A DNA stretch of 33,728 bases, from NCBI GenBank assembly GCA_029782095.1, contig JAKOVL010000017.1:1-33728 (forward strand). The letters run 5' to 3'. The DNA is from Bacillota bacterium (GTDB lineage Bacteria; Bacillota; Dethiobacteria; DTU022). Below the pieces are notes generated by a model, which did not search any database, was not told the origin of the DNA, and saw only the letters and a program-made list of their open reading frames with translations. Each line of letters opens with the position of its first letter. The first letter of the stretch is position 1. This document shows, one piece after another, positions 1 through 8,562 of this stretch. The position numbers and the translations under genes are program-made.

Positions 1-533
1 TACACAAACTTGCAGATAATAAAGCGCCGGGGCTGGCGGCACCGCAGCAGCTGAAGCCTTGATCCAAACCGCCAGAGGGATGCGCATAATCACCAATAAC
101 TGATCCCTTCAAGACGATCCGGAACATGCGGGACCACTTGAGCCTGATTCCAGCGCTGCGGCCAGTTATATTCATCCCCACGTCGGGGTGGACGCAAAAA
201 CGGGCCTTGGACAAAAAGAAACCCAGCCAGGTATCCGCAACACGAAACACTGGCGGGCAACTCTGATGGCCATTTTTCATAATGAACGCCGCGGCGCCCT
301 GTTCTACTGCCCCTGCGGCAACCCGTTGACGCAGCTCTTAGCCCCGGTCAGATAAATGAAAGCCGGGCATGCCGCAGTGGCATGATCTGCCAACCCTTGG
401 ATAATTTTTATTTCGGGATAATAAGCACGGTTAAGGGCTGAGGATGAAGGGGCTGCCGGGTTCCGCCGCGTCTCTCCCTGAAGTCCCTTGCTTACTTTTT
501 ATGCCTGTGCTCATCTGGCAAACACCCTGATTT
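1..533. other. Gene-poor left end with possible decayed coding sequence
   Basis: No intact gene is visible in this stretch. Plus-strand frame 2 is open from about 113 to its stop at 353-355 (about 80 codons). It reads like protein, with HPHVGVDA followed by a Cys-rich NERRGALFYCPCGNP stretch, but it has no convincing start codon or ribosome binding site. Stops lie just upstream at 17-22 and 110-112, and neighbouring frames are also partly open. This is what a frameshifted remnant would look like, but I do not recognise the family. The part from 356 to 533, downstream of the LysM-M23 gene, holds no clear terminator or other element. Confidence 0.3.
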
Positions 534-1406
534 CTAGGGGAGATAATCAAGGGGGTTTACCTTATTCCCATGATGCAGAACCTCAAAATGCAGGTGGGGT
601 CCGGTGGTATTGCCCGTCAATCCGACATAAGCTATGGTTTGCCCAGGAGCCACCTGTTGCCCCACGGAAACCGCAACCTTGCCGGCGTGTCCATAGCGGG
701 TTAATAAGCCGTCCCCGTGATCCAATTCAACCATAATCCCATAAGCACCCAGGTGACCGGCATGAGTTACCCGGCCCGCCGCGGCGGCAAAAATAGGGGA
801 GCCCAAAGGGGCTGCAATATCAATAGCGTAGTGAAAGTTGCCCTTTCTCCATCCGTATCCTGAAGTTATGGTCCCCTGGAGGGGCCAGATCAATTGCTTA
901 ACCTGCCCGCCCCTGGATATAGTAGCTCCCGGAACAATAACCCGGACACCCCGGGTCAAGGTATCCTTACTGTTCAGATCATTGGCGGCAATGATTACCT
1001 CTTCTCCAACACCATACATTTTTGCAATGGCGGATACCGTGTCGCCTTCTTCAGCATCGTGCACCGCTCCGACAACATTTACCACTTCAATGACTTCGCC
1101 GGCCACGATATAGTGCGGGTTGGAGATGTTATTTAAACTTGCCAGGGTGCTAACATCAGTGTTAAAGCGGGCGGCAATGCTGGAGAGACTGTCTCCCTGT
1201 TCAATTGTATATTCGAAAATAACCGGTTTGCTCTCAGCGGCTTCATCCCTGGCTGCGCTAAATTGGCGCAGCTCCAGGTAATATTGCGGCACGTCGCCGG
1301 ATCGGTCCGCCTCCCCTTCTTGTTCGGCCGAGGCGCTCCCAGACTGCCCGAAGCAAATAAGCCCGGCCGCCAGCACCACGGTTGCCGCTTTAATTAAACC
1401 AATCAT
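534..1406 (-). CDS. Secreted LysM-M23 peptidoglycan endopeptidase
   Basis: A 290-residue exported cell-wall hydrolase. The N-terminus (about residues 1-27) is a hydrophobic signal peptide ending in SASA, a plausible signal peptidase site. Two LysM modules follow, around residues 63-112 and 113-162; LysM binds peptidoglycan. The C-terminal M23 (LytM/lysostaphin-like) zinc domain carries the expected ligands: H192 and D196 in HYAID, and the HLH motif at 271-273, with a further His at 240. M23 enzymes usually cut peptide cross-bridges, but the exact bond cannot be read from sequence. The ATG start has AGGAG nine bases upstream. It lies downstream of rho and has its own likely promoter. It is one of three M23 genes in the window. 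Confidence 0.9.
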   Translation of the reverse strand: MIGLIKAATVVLAAGLICFGQSGSASAEQEGEADRSGDVPQYYLELRQFSAARDEAAESKPVIFEYTIEQGDSLSSIAARFNTDVSTLASLNNISNPHYIVAGEVIEVVNVVGAVHDAEEGDTVSAIAKMYGVGEEVIIAANDLNSKDTLTRGVRVIVPGATISRGGQVKQLIWPLQGTITSGYGWRKGNFHYAIDIAAPLGSPIFAAAAGRVTHAGHLGAYGIMVELDHGDGLLTRYGHAGKVAVSVGQQVAPGQTIAYVGLTGNTTGPHLHFEVLHHGNKVNPLDYLP

Positions 1407-1464
1407 TCAAATCTACTCCTTTTCAGCAAGAAGATATTACTTATTTTGCTGTCTGAAAGGATAG

Positions 1465-1493
1465 TTTATACATTTTATCAACAACCATGGCAA
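1465..1493 (-). promoter_or_regulatory. Sigma-A-type promoter of the LysM-M23 gene
   Basis: On the minus strand a TTGCCA -35 box and a TATAAA -10 box are separated by exactly 17 bases, about 60 bases upstream of the ATG at 1406. The match to the TTGACA/TATAAT consensus is good. The spacer and -10 also contain TGTTGA-N5-TGTATA (1467-1483), two half-sites each one base away from the WalR half-site TGTWAH. The promoter call rests on sequence alone. Confidence 0.6.
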
Positions 1494-1546
1494 TAGCTGG
1501 CGGGCGCAAAAAACATGGGAGCGGCAGGGTGTTTGCAAAGAAGTAA

Positions 1547-2803
1547 TCATAAAAGATGCATATTATCCAGAAACTCCTCATTATTTTTAGTTTGTTTAAG
1601 TTTATCCAGCAGCATCTCTAAAAACTCGATATTGGGCGTATTGCCCATGGCCCGGCGCAAAGCCCACATCAATTCCAGCTTGCGTTCATCCAGCAGCAGC
1701 TCTTCGCGGCGGGTCCCTGAGCGTGAAATATCGATGGCCGGGAAGATGCGCCGCTCGGCAATACGGCGGTCCAGGTGCAGCTCCATGTTGCCGGTACCCT
1801 TAAATTCTTCGTAAATAACATCGTCCATTCTGCTTCCGGTATCGACCAGGGAGGTGGCAATAATGGTCAGGCTGCCTCCGCCATCAATATTTCGGGCTGC
1901 GCCGAAAAAGCGTTTTGGCTTGTAAAAAGCAGCGGGATCAATTCCGCCGGAAAGGGTGCGACCGCTGGGCGGAATGACCAGGTTATAGGCCCTGGCCAGG
2001 CGGGTAATACTGTCAAGCAAAATGGCCACATCACGCCCCTGCTCCACCAGGCGTTGGGCCCGTTCTAAAACCAGCTCAGAGATGCGGATATGATTTTCCG
2101 GTTTCTGGTCAAAGGTGGAGCTGGCCACATCGGCTTTCACGCTGCGCTCCATGTCGGTCACTTCTTCGGGGCGTTCATCCACCAGCAGGATAATCAGCTC
2201 AACCTCGGGATGGTTGGTAGAGATACTATTGGCAATTTGCTTCAGCAGAAGTGTTTTGCCGGCTTTCGGCGGTGAAACAATGAGGCCTCGCTGTCCTTTG
2301 CCTATGGGGATAAGTAAATCAATAATCCGTGTGGATAAAATATGCGGCTCAGTTTCCATCCGCAGCAGTTCTCGGGGATGAACCGGAACCAGGGAAGTAA
2401 AAGATTTCCGGCGGCTATAATCTTCCGGATCTTCTCCGTTAATTTGCTCAACCTGCAAAAGGGCATAATAACGTTCGTTATCTTTGGGAGGGCGAATGCG
2501 CCCGGTGACCATATCTCCGGTGCGCAAATTAAAACGCCGGATTTGCGAAGCGGAAATGTAGATGTCATCGTCCGAATAATAGTATTTTTGGCGCCTTAAA
2601 AAGCCGAAGCCGTCATTCATAATTTCCAGTAGGCCAGTGGCGGTATGCTGTTCAGCCTGGCTGGTAAATAGTGCAATTAGGGTATCCAGCAGCTCCTGCT
2701 TGCGCATGGTCGAGTGCCCTTTTATTTCGTGCTCCCGGGCCAGGCGCTGCAGCTCGCTTAACGTCATTGTTTTAAGTTTTTCAGGATCCACAACGCTCAC
2801 CAC
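1547..2803 (-). CDS. rho: Transcription termination factor Rho
   Basis: An RNA-dependent ATPase/helicase that ends transcription; it acts as a ring hexamer on nascent RNA. The 418 residues match the usual Rho length. An N-terminal Rho_N/SAP-like helical segment (about residues 14-46) precedes the cold-shock-type RNA-binding domain (about 55-125). The RecA-type ATPase core has Walker A SPPKAGKT at 177-184 and the Walker B region LLVDERPEE around 207-214. The start is uncertain. GTG at 2803 is the longest form, but AAGGTGG lies better for the GTG at 2791, which would remove four residues. No terminator hairpin is clear between rho and the downstream M23 gene. No rpmE, its frequent neighbour, follows. 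Confidence 0.97.
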   Translation of the reverse strand: MVSVVDPEKLKTMTLSELQRLAREHEIKGHSTMRKQELLDTLIALFTSQAEQHTATGLLEIMNDGFGFLRRQKYYYSDDDIYISASQIRRFNLRTGDMVTGRIRPPKDNERYYALLQVEQINGEDPEDYSRRKSFTSLVPVHPRELLRMETEPHILSTRIIDLLIPIGKGQRGLIVSPPKAGKTLLLKQIANSISTNHPEVELIILLVDERPEEVTDMERSVKADVASSTFDQKPENHIRISELVLERAQRLVEQGRDVAILLDSITRLARAYNLVIPPSGRTLSGGIDPAAFYKPKRFFGAARNIDGGGSLTIIATSLVDTGSRMDDVIYEEFKGTGNMELHLDRRIAERRIFPAIDISRSGTRREELLLDERKLELMWALRRAMGNTPNIEFLEMLLDKLKQTKNNEEFLDNMHLL

Positions 2804-2836
2804 CTTATTTTAGTTGACACTGGTACTGAATATTTA

Positions 2837-3488
2837 TTAAACGGCCATAAAATGTCCGTTAACTACAGCTAATGAATCATGGCCAATCCCGATCAACTCC
2901 CTCTGCAACCTGTAAACCAGCCCCATACTGCGGTCATCAAGATGATGAAAACTGCTAATCGCAAACGCTCTGCTTGGGAAACAACAGAAAAATGGAGGCT
3001 GGAAGATAAAAGAAGTCTGTCCAAAATAGAATGGCGCCAAAAATATTATCAAGAAATTCTAAACGAACCGCGCTTAAAGAGATCACTGTTTCCGAGGGCG
3101 CAGTGCTCGCCGCTCCAAATAGGAAGCCGACAGAAGTGCACCCCAGCCGCCATTCCACTGCCACCCTACCAGCTGAGTCTGCCAGTAAAAAAACCATTAA
3201 CACTGCCGAAATAAAATATGGCGTCACAGCAGAGGCGATGGAGGGCGCCGGTCGGTCCGAACGGGAAGCGCCTGGTTCAATAAGCAATGGCGGGTCAATG
3301 AAAACCGGGCATATGCTGGTGCCCAGCTCCGATTGGGATGCGTCCAGGGGAAGCACTGGCACCCCGGCCCAGGCAGTCCCGAATCCGGTATGATCTGCAA
3401 TAATGATAGCAGCACTCTTTGCCAGCCGGTTTCCAGCCCATACAACAACTGCGGCGCTTAGAAAAAAATGAACCCAGGGTAGTGCCAT
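2837..3488 (-). pseudogene. Decayed sodium/calcium exchanger family gene
   Basis: Reading begins at an ATG at 3488 with GGAG seven bases upstream. It stays open to a stop at 2955, giving a 177-residue product. A shift of one frame then restores a plausible C-terminal tail (GLVYRLQRELIGIGHDSLAVV) ending at 2837. The pieces resemble the two-repeat Na+/Ca2+ exchanger (CaCA) membrane family: an N-terminal helix with AGNRLAKSA, a first alpha-repeat relic (SQSELGTS where TSLPELVTS is expected), and a second relic (STAPSETVISLSAVRLEFLD, then DFFYLP). Acidic residues needed for ion binding are lost or altered. The combined length of roughly 215 residues is well short of the usual 320 or so. Family assignment is from remembered motif patterns, so it is probable rather than certain. 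Confidence 0.6.
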
Positions 3489-3802
3489 ATAGTAACTCCA
3501 GGACTTGAACTTGTGCTCTACTCTTATCCGCAGGGGTTGATGGCGGAACTAAATGTCCTTGGGGATTATCCAAACCGCTTCAGTCGGGTTCCCAAAAAAA
3601 TTATGTTCTTTCTGAAGCTTTTTTATTCTAACAGTAAGCCTGAGCCAGGATGTTAAAAAATCTATTCTCTATTTCTAGTTTTTTTCCTGCCTGTAGAAAT
3701 AAAATATATGCATAAATGGACGAATACGGCTGCTGTAGTTATAAAACCGGCATACAGGTAACATAATATAGCTTTAGCAAAACCAAGCGGGGAGAGCCTA
3801 CC
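3489..3802. other. Intergenic region upstream of the PBP gene
   Basis: This gap of about 310 bases is AT-rich and lies between two divergent starts: the decayed exchanger on minus and the PBP on plus. It must hold the PBP promoter. A TAATAT -10-like element lies near 3765-3770, but no good -35 pairs with it, so I do not call it. GGGGAG shortly before the GTG at 3803 is the ribosome binding site of the PBP gene. I see no gene, repeat or RNA structure here. Confidence 0.4.
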
Positions 3803-5803
3803 GTGACCTATCTAAGATTTGGCCTGTTGCTTTTAATCGCCTTACTTCTAAGTATTTCGGGAAGTTTTGGCTACTTATTATACACCATAGCGGAGATGGA
3901 TGCGCTGCCCCAGCCTCAATACGCCCTGTCAACCCGTGTCTACGACCTTAACGACAACCTGATCTCCTTGCTCTACGTGGAAAACAGGACGGAAGTGCCT
4001 TTGTGCGATATTTCAGAATATGTGATTATGGCCACCATTGCCGCTGAAGACCGGCGTTTCTTTCAGCATTACGGCTTTGATCTGTCCGGAATGGCGCGGG
4101 CCCTGATCAACAATTTAAAAAACAGGCAGACCACCCAGGGAGGCAGCACCATTACTCAGCAGCTGGCTAAAAATATGTTTTTATCCCATGAAAGAACGGT
4201 GGAACGTAAAGTTAAAGAAGCCATCTATACTGTGCACCTGGAGCGAAACTATGCCAAAGAAGAAATTCTGGAGAAATACCTCAACACCATTTATTATGGC
4301 CACGCCGCCTATGGCATTGAAGCGGCCGCGCAAACTTATTTTGACAAGAGCGCCAAATCTTTGACTCTAGCCGAGGCAGCGCTTTTAGCCGGTATACCCC
4401 GGGGGCCCCAGTACTATTCTCCCTTTATTGATGAAGCTGCAGCCTTGCAAAGGCAGAGAACCGTACTTGGCATGATGGTAGCTGCAGGTTTTATCAGCGA
4501 AGCCGAAAAAAAAGCAGCGGAGGAGGAAGAGTTGCATTTCCGGCACCCAGGCGACGAAGAAAAGCACTCATATTTTCTTGATTATATCATTAACGAAGAG
4601 CTGGCCCGTTACTTTAACCACGACTATACAGCAATTTATCGCGGCGGCCTGGAAATTTACACCACCCTGGATCCCCGGCTGCAAGAGTTGGCCCAGGCCA
4701 CCGTAGCGGCCATTCCCCAGCTGCGCACAGACCAGGAGGGAAAACGGCAGCCCCAGGGGGCCCTGGTGGCCCTTGATCCTGAAACTGGCCATGTTAAAGC
4801 AATGGTTGGAGGGATCGATTACAATGAAACTAAGCTTAACCGGGCATTATCGCTGCGCTCTCCCGGTTCATCATTTAAACCTTTTCTCTATGCCGCTGCC
4901 CTTGAAAGCGGTTTTACGGTGGCGGATGCCTTTTCCTGCGAACCCATATCGCTATTTGAACCTGGCCTTGAACAGCCCTATGAACCCACTGACTTTGGCG
5001 GTGCTTTCCACTACCGCAACCTGACTATGCGCGAAGCGCTGGTTGAATCATGCAATATTGCCGCCATCAAGACTCATCTGGAAATAGGGCGGGAGAAAGC
5101 AGTGGAAATGGCTGCCCGCCTCGGTATAAAAAGTCCAATGAACCCCCACTTTTCTTTGCCATTAGGTACTGAGGAGGTAACGCTGCTGGAGCTTACCGCC
5201 GCCTTCGCTCCTTTTGCCAACGGGGGCTACAGGGTGGAGCCGCTTTTAATTAGAAAAGTAGTGGATGCCAAGGGAAATATTATTTTTGAGAACAAAGTGC
5301 AGAGAGAAAAAGTTATTGATGAAGCAATCGCTTTTTTAATCACCGATATGCTCAAAGGGGTACTGCAAGAAGGAGGAACAGCCAGCCAGGCAGCCGCTAT
5401 TCTATCCCGGCCTGCAGCAGGCAAATCTGGAACTTCCCAAAATAGTAAAAACGCCCATATGATTGGATATACGCCGCAACTGGTGGCAGGCTTCTACATC
5501 GGAGATGATTACGAAACCCCCCTGGGTACTACCGGCGGCAGGCTGGCGGCCCCCCTCTGGGCCGAATTCATGGAGCAGGCGCACCAGGGGCTGGAACCGC
5601 GCGACTTTCCGGTCCCGGAAAATATTGTTCGCGTGCCTATCTGCCCGGAATCTGGCCTGCTTCACGGCCCCTGGTGCGGCGGACCGGAACTAAAAGAATA
5701 CTTTATAGCCGGTACGGAACCCGGGCTGTGTTCCGGTGAAGCCTGCTCAGGAAAGCCAACCCTGTGGTGGCCATGGCTTCCCTGGCAGGAGCAGCTTCCC
5801 TAG
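3803..5803 (+). CDS. Class A penicillin-binding protein (PBP1A-type)
   Basis: A bifunctional membrane-anchored enzyme that polymerises lipid II into glycan strands and cross-links the stem peptides outside the cell. Residues 6-30 form one membrane anchor. The GT51 glycosyltransferase domain (about 55-230) has the catalytic Glu in AAEDRRFF (E82), the QGGSTITQQ motif near 112-120 and a second Glu at 139. The transpeptidase domain (about 315-600) has all three active-site motifs: SSFK with nucleophile S356, SCN at 416-418 and KSGT at 541-544. The 666-residue length is normal for a short class A PBP without extra C-terminal modules. The start is GTG with GGGGAG upstream. It is one of two plus-strand genes, and its stop overlaps the stop of the convergent MBL gene. 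Confidence 0.95.
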   Translation: MTYLRFGLLLLIALLLSISGSFGYLLYTIAEMDALPQPQYALSTRVYDLNDNLISLLYVENRTEVPLCDISEYVIMATIAAEDRRFFQHYGFDLSGMARALINNLKNRQTTQGGSTITQQLAKNMFLSHERTVERKVKEAIYTVHLERNYAKEEILEKYLNTIYYGHAAYGIEAAAQTYFDKSAKSLTLAEAALLAGIPRGPQYYSPFIDEAAALQRQRTVLGMMVAAGFISEAEKKAAEEEELHFRHPGDEEKHSYFLDYIINEELARYFNHDYTAIYRGGLEIYTTLDPRLQELAQATVAAIPQLRTDQEGKRQPQGALVALDPETGHVKAMVGGIDYNETKLNRALSLRSPGSSFKPFLYAAALESGFTVADAFSCEPISLFEPGLEQPYEPTDFGGAFHYRNLTMREALVESCNIAAIKTHLEIGREKAVEMAARLGIKSPMNPHFSLPLGTEEVTLLELTAAFAPFANGGYRVEPLLIRKVVDAKGNIIFENKVQREKVIDEAIAFLITDMLKGVLQEGGTASQAAAILSRPAAGKSGTSQNSKNAHMIGYTPQLVAGFYIGDDYETPLGTTGGRLAAPLWAEFMEQAHQGLEPRDFPVPENIVRVPICPESGLLHGPWCGGPELKEYFIAGTEPGLCSGEACSGKPTLWWPWLPWQEQLP

Positions 5804-6414
5804 GAACAAATGAACGGATTGGAGCGTGCCTCGGCTCTGATGGTGGTGGCAGGGCCGTGTCCCGGGTAAACAGCGGTTTCCGGCGGCAGCACCAGCAGCC
5901 GCTCCTTAATACTTTGTATGATTTGGTGAAATGACCCCCCTGCCAGATCCGTTCGCCCGATAGAGCCGGCGAACAATGTATCGCCGGAAAAAACCGCTCC
6001 TGGCATATAGAGGCTTACCCCACCCGGAGTATGTCCGGGTGTTTCCAGGACCTGCAGTGATAGGCGTCCAAAATATATCCGGTCGCCTTCCTTAATGAAG
6101 CGATCCGGCTGCGGTTGTTTGCCCACAACCAGGCCGAGACCGAAACCCGGGTTTTGATATATTTCCAGATCCTTGCGGTGCAGTAAAATCGGTGCACCGA
6201 AAGCTTCCTTTAAACGGGAGTTTGCGCCGATATGGTCAATGTGGCCATGCGTATTAATGATATACTTAATTTTTAAGCCTGCATCCCGAATCTCTTTAAT
6301 TATGCGTTTGCCTTCAGCACCGGGATCGATCACAACCCCTTCATGAGTTTGCGAGCAGCCGACCAAATAGCAGTTTGTGCCAAACATGCTTACTTCCAAA
6401 ACTTTTAAAATCAT
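5800..6414 (-). CDS. MBL-fold metallo-hydrolase (glyoxalase II-like)
   Basis: A 204-residue single-domain metallo-beta-lactamase-fold hydrolase, probably cytoplasmic. The binuclear metal site is complete: H56, H58, D60 and H61 in THGHIDH, H128 in ETPGHTPGG, D145 in FSGDTLF and H186 in YPGHGP. This pattern is typical of glyoxalase II-like thioesterases; the substrate cannot be told. I chose the ATG at 6414 because AAGGGGAG lies eight bases upstream. A longer open frame to 6498 would overlap the upstream gene and has no such site. It is 34 bases from the metalloenzyme gene and probably its operon partner. It is not the YycJ/WalJ protein usually found in WalRK operons. Confidence 0.88.
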   Translation of the reverse strand: MILKVLEVSMFGTNCYLVGCSQTHEGVVIDPGAEGKRIIKEIRDAGLKIKYIINTHGHIDHIGANSRLKEAFGAPILLHRKDLEIYQNPGFGLGLVVGKQPQPDRFIKEGDRIYFGRLSLQVLETPGHTPGGVSLYMPGAVFSGDTLFAGSIGRTDLAGGSFHQIIQSIKERLLVLPPETAVYPGHGPATTIRAEARSNPFICS

Positions 6415-6448
6415 TTTTTCCGCTCCCCTTGAGAATTTTTTGAAATAC

Positions 6449-7375
6449 TCATGATTCATCCGGCCATGACAGGACCGCCTCAATTGCAGACAAAACATGA
6501 GTCAGATCAGTCATTTTCGCAGCAATGGCCCGGCGAAGTTTCTGATCTCCCACCAGGAGGGCGGGAACAGGATTTTCAGTGTGCTCTTTATGGCTTAAAT
6601 CTTCAAGGTTGCCATGATCGCTGGTTATAATGAGCAATGTCTCTGCCGGATTCAACCTTTCCGCCACGGAGCCAATAAAACTATCCAGTGTTTGCACTAC
6701 GCGGCGCGCCTCTGCATGATCGGCGCTGTGTCCAGCCAGATCGCTTAAAAAATATTCAAACAGGGTAAAATCGTAGTGATTGCTTAATTCAATGAGCCTG
6801 CGCCCGGCTTCTGCGGGGGTAATCGGCTCCACGTCTTTTTCCAGCTGTCGCAGCAGGCTATGGTCGATATCCATATAAATGGCCTGGCCCCGGCGCAAAT
6901 GATCAAGCGAGCGGAAGGTCAGGCCTCCATAATAAGTAATCAGGGTAGAGCAGGAGTAGCAGCAGCCTGGCAACCCTTGCTGCAAAAGTTGAAAAAAAGA
7001 AGGCCGGTAAGCGTTGGCAAAGGCGCAGCGGTATTTTTTTCGGCCAAGCTGTTTAAATATGCCTTTTTCCTGCAGCAAGCCGCGCAGCTTTTCGTTGGGA
7101 AAGCCGTTTAGATGGGTGCCAAGGTACCGGGGCGCATTGATGCCGGAAAAAATTGAAGCCTGTCCGGTGGCGCTTTGCGGTAATCCTTTTATGCCCATTA
7201 CAGCATCCAAGCCGATAAGGGTTGCTCTGGTGCCGTCAAAACCGGCGGCATTAAGGCACAGCGGCCTGCCTTCCAGCAATGATTTTAAATAAGGCGTTTC
7301 TGTAAAAATAAAAGGGTTGTCCGGAGCAGAAGGCCCCAGGCCGACCCCGTCTATAAAAATTAGTAAAGACCTCAT
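6449..7375 (-). CDS. Alkaline-phosphatase-superfamily metalloenzyme (compact phosphomutase-like)
   Basis: A 308-residue protein related to cofactor-independent phosphoglycerate mutase and phosphopentomutase. The residues that match the two metal sites and catalytic Ser of that family are all visible: D9 (FIDGVG), S68 (LPQSATGQ), D212 and H216 (DLAGHSADH), D253 and H254 (SDHGN) and H265 (KEHTENPVP). It is much shorter than true iPGM (about 510 residues) because the large inserted phosphotransferase domain is reduced to roughly 110 residues. It is therefore unlikely to be the glycolytic mutase, and the substrate is unknown. GGGGG lies four bases before the ATG. The htrA stop is only 18 bases upstream, so it is probably co-transcribed with the wall operon. 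Confidence 0.8.
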   Translation of the reverse strand: MRSLLIFIDGVGLGPSAPDNPFIFTETPYLKSLLEGRPLCLNAAGFDGTRATLIGLDAVMGIKGLPQSATGQASIFSGINAPRYLGTHLNGFPNEKLRGLLQEKGIFKQLGRKKYRCAFANAYRPSFFQLLQQGLPGCCYSCSTLITYYGGLTFRSLDHLRRGQAIYMDIDHSLLRQLEKDVEPITPAEAGRRLIELSNHYDFTLFEYFLSDLAGHSADHAEARRVVQTLDSFIGSVAERLNPAETLLIITSDHGNLEDLSHKEHTENPVPALLVGDQKLRRAIAAKMTDLTHVLSAIEAVLSWPDES

Positions 7376-7393
7376 TTTTCCCCCGTTATTGGG

Positions 7394-8515
7394 CTACTGC
7401 ATTTCGCCCAAAATGACGCTGAAGCGCTGTTCCGCATCGTCACGCTTAACTGTTACCACTATTTCCTCTTCCGGATAGTACTCCAGCAGGGCATCAAAAA
7501 GCTGGGCCAAGTAGCGTACCTGCTTATTGTCAATGGCGATGATCACATCGCCGGCCTGCAGGCCGCTCCGGTCGGCGGGGCTGCCAGCGATTACTTCGCG
7601 GATATGGACCCCCTGATCCGCGATGTCGCCGGTAAGCTGAAACAAATCTTCAACCAAAACGCCCAGCTGGGGACGTCTTACTTTGCCATGGCTGCGCAAA
7701 TCATCCATGACCCGCTTCACGGTTCTGCTGGGAATGGCCAGACCAATCCCCTCCACACCCAGCCTTGACACTTTGGCCGAGTTAATGCCTATTATTTCAC
7801 CGTGCATGTTGACCAGGGGGCCGCCGCTGTTACCGGGATTTATCACTGCGTCGGTCTGGATAAAAGTATAGGCATACTGGCTGTCAGGAATGCGCACCTG
7901 GCGCTCGACGGCACTAATAATTCCTGCCGTGACAGTCTGCTGAAAGTAGCCCAACGGATTGCCGGCGGCCAGCACACTTTCTCCAACCCTTACTGCTGTT
8001 GAGTCACCCAGGGGAACAAAGGGCAAATCTGTACGTTCGATTTTTAAAAGGGCCAGGTCGGTAAGAACGTCTTCTCCCACCAGTTCCGCGACAACTGTGC
8101 TGTTTTCCGGCAGCACCACCCTGATTTCATCAGCACCGTCAATAACGTGCTGGTTGGTAATGATATAGCCATCGGAGCTGACAATAACGCCGGATCCCGA
8201 ACCTGCTTCCACCAGGGTCCTCTGCCCAAAGCGGGATACATAGGCATAGTTATTAACACCGACCACTGCCGGCATAATCCGGTTAACCACTTCTACGGTA
8301 GGCAGGTCATCGCGGTGGGGAAGCGGCGTTTCGACCCGGGGGCTGTCATCAGCGCCGGGGGGTGCCGGCGCTGTAAGTTCAGGGATAATATAAAAGTTAA
8401 ACAGGGCGTAAACCAGCAGCGCCCCGCATATTACGCCCAATAGGCCCATTGCTAAATAGCCGAAAAACGATCCGCTGCGGCGCGGTTTGCCAGTATACCA
8501 ATCACCGTAATCCAT
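7394..8515 (-). CDS. htrA: HtrA-type membrane-anchored serine protease with PDZ domain
   Basis: An extracytoplasmic quality-control protease of the DegP/HtrA family. One N-terminal membrane anchor (about residues 18-44) is followed by a proline-rich linker. The trypsin-like domain has the catalytic triad H123 (TNQHVI), D153 (TDLALLKI) and S230 (NPGNSGGPL). A single PDZ domain occupies about residues 275-365. The length of 373 is normal for a Gram-positive HtrA. AGGAGG lies eleven bases before the ATG. An htrA homologue ends the walRK operon in Bacillus (yyxA/htrC), and this one holds the same relative position, although murA and a phosphatase gene now stand between it and yycI. Confidence 0.95.
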   Translation of the reverse strand: MDYGDWYTGKPRRSGSFFGYLAMGLLGVICGALLVYALFNFYIIPELTAPAPPGADDSPRVETPLPHRDDLPTVEVVNRIMPAVVGVNNYAYVSRFGQRTLVEAGSGSGVIVSSDGYIITNQHVIDGADEIRVVLPENSTVVAELVGEDVLTDLALLKIERTDLPFVPLGDSTAVRVGESVLAAGNPLGYFQQTVTAGIISAVERQVRIPDSQYAYTFIQTDAVINPGNSGGPLVNMHGEIIGINSAKVSRLGVEGIGLAIPSRTVKRVMDDLRSHGKVRRPQLGVLVEDLFQLTGDIADQGVHIREVIAGSPADRSGLQAGDVIIAIDNKQVRYLAQLFDALLEYYPEEEIVVTVKRDDAEQRFSVILGEMQ

Positions 8516-8562
8516 ATGTGGAATCGCCTCCTAAGTATGAACAAGATTGAGGTTAACTATTA

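Noticed and set aside
2837-2862. TTAACGG-N17-TAATAA as the rho promoter, or the same bases as a terminator hairpin
   Set aside because: The -10 match is poor and the stem is short and AT-rich, so neither reading is convincing.
4568-5665. Several minus-strand open frames inside the PBP gene
   Set aside because: They have no ribosome binding sites and mirror the codon bias of a clear PBP gene on the other strand.
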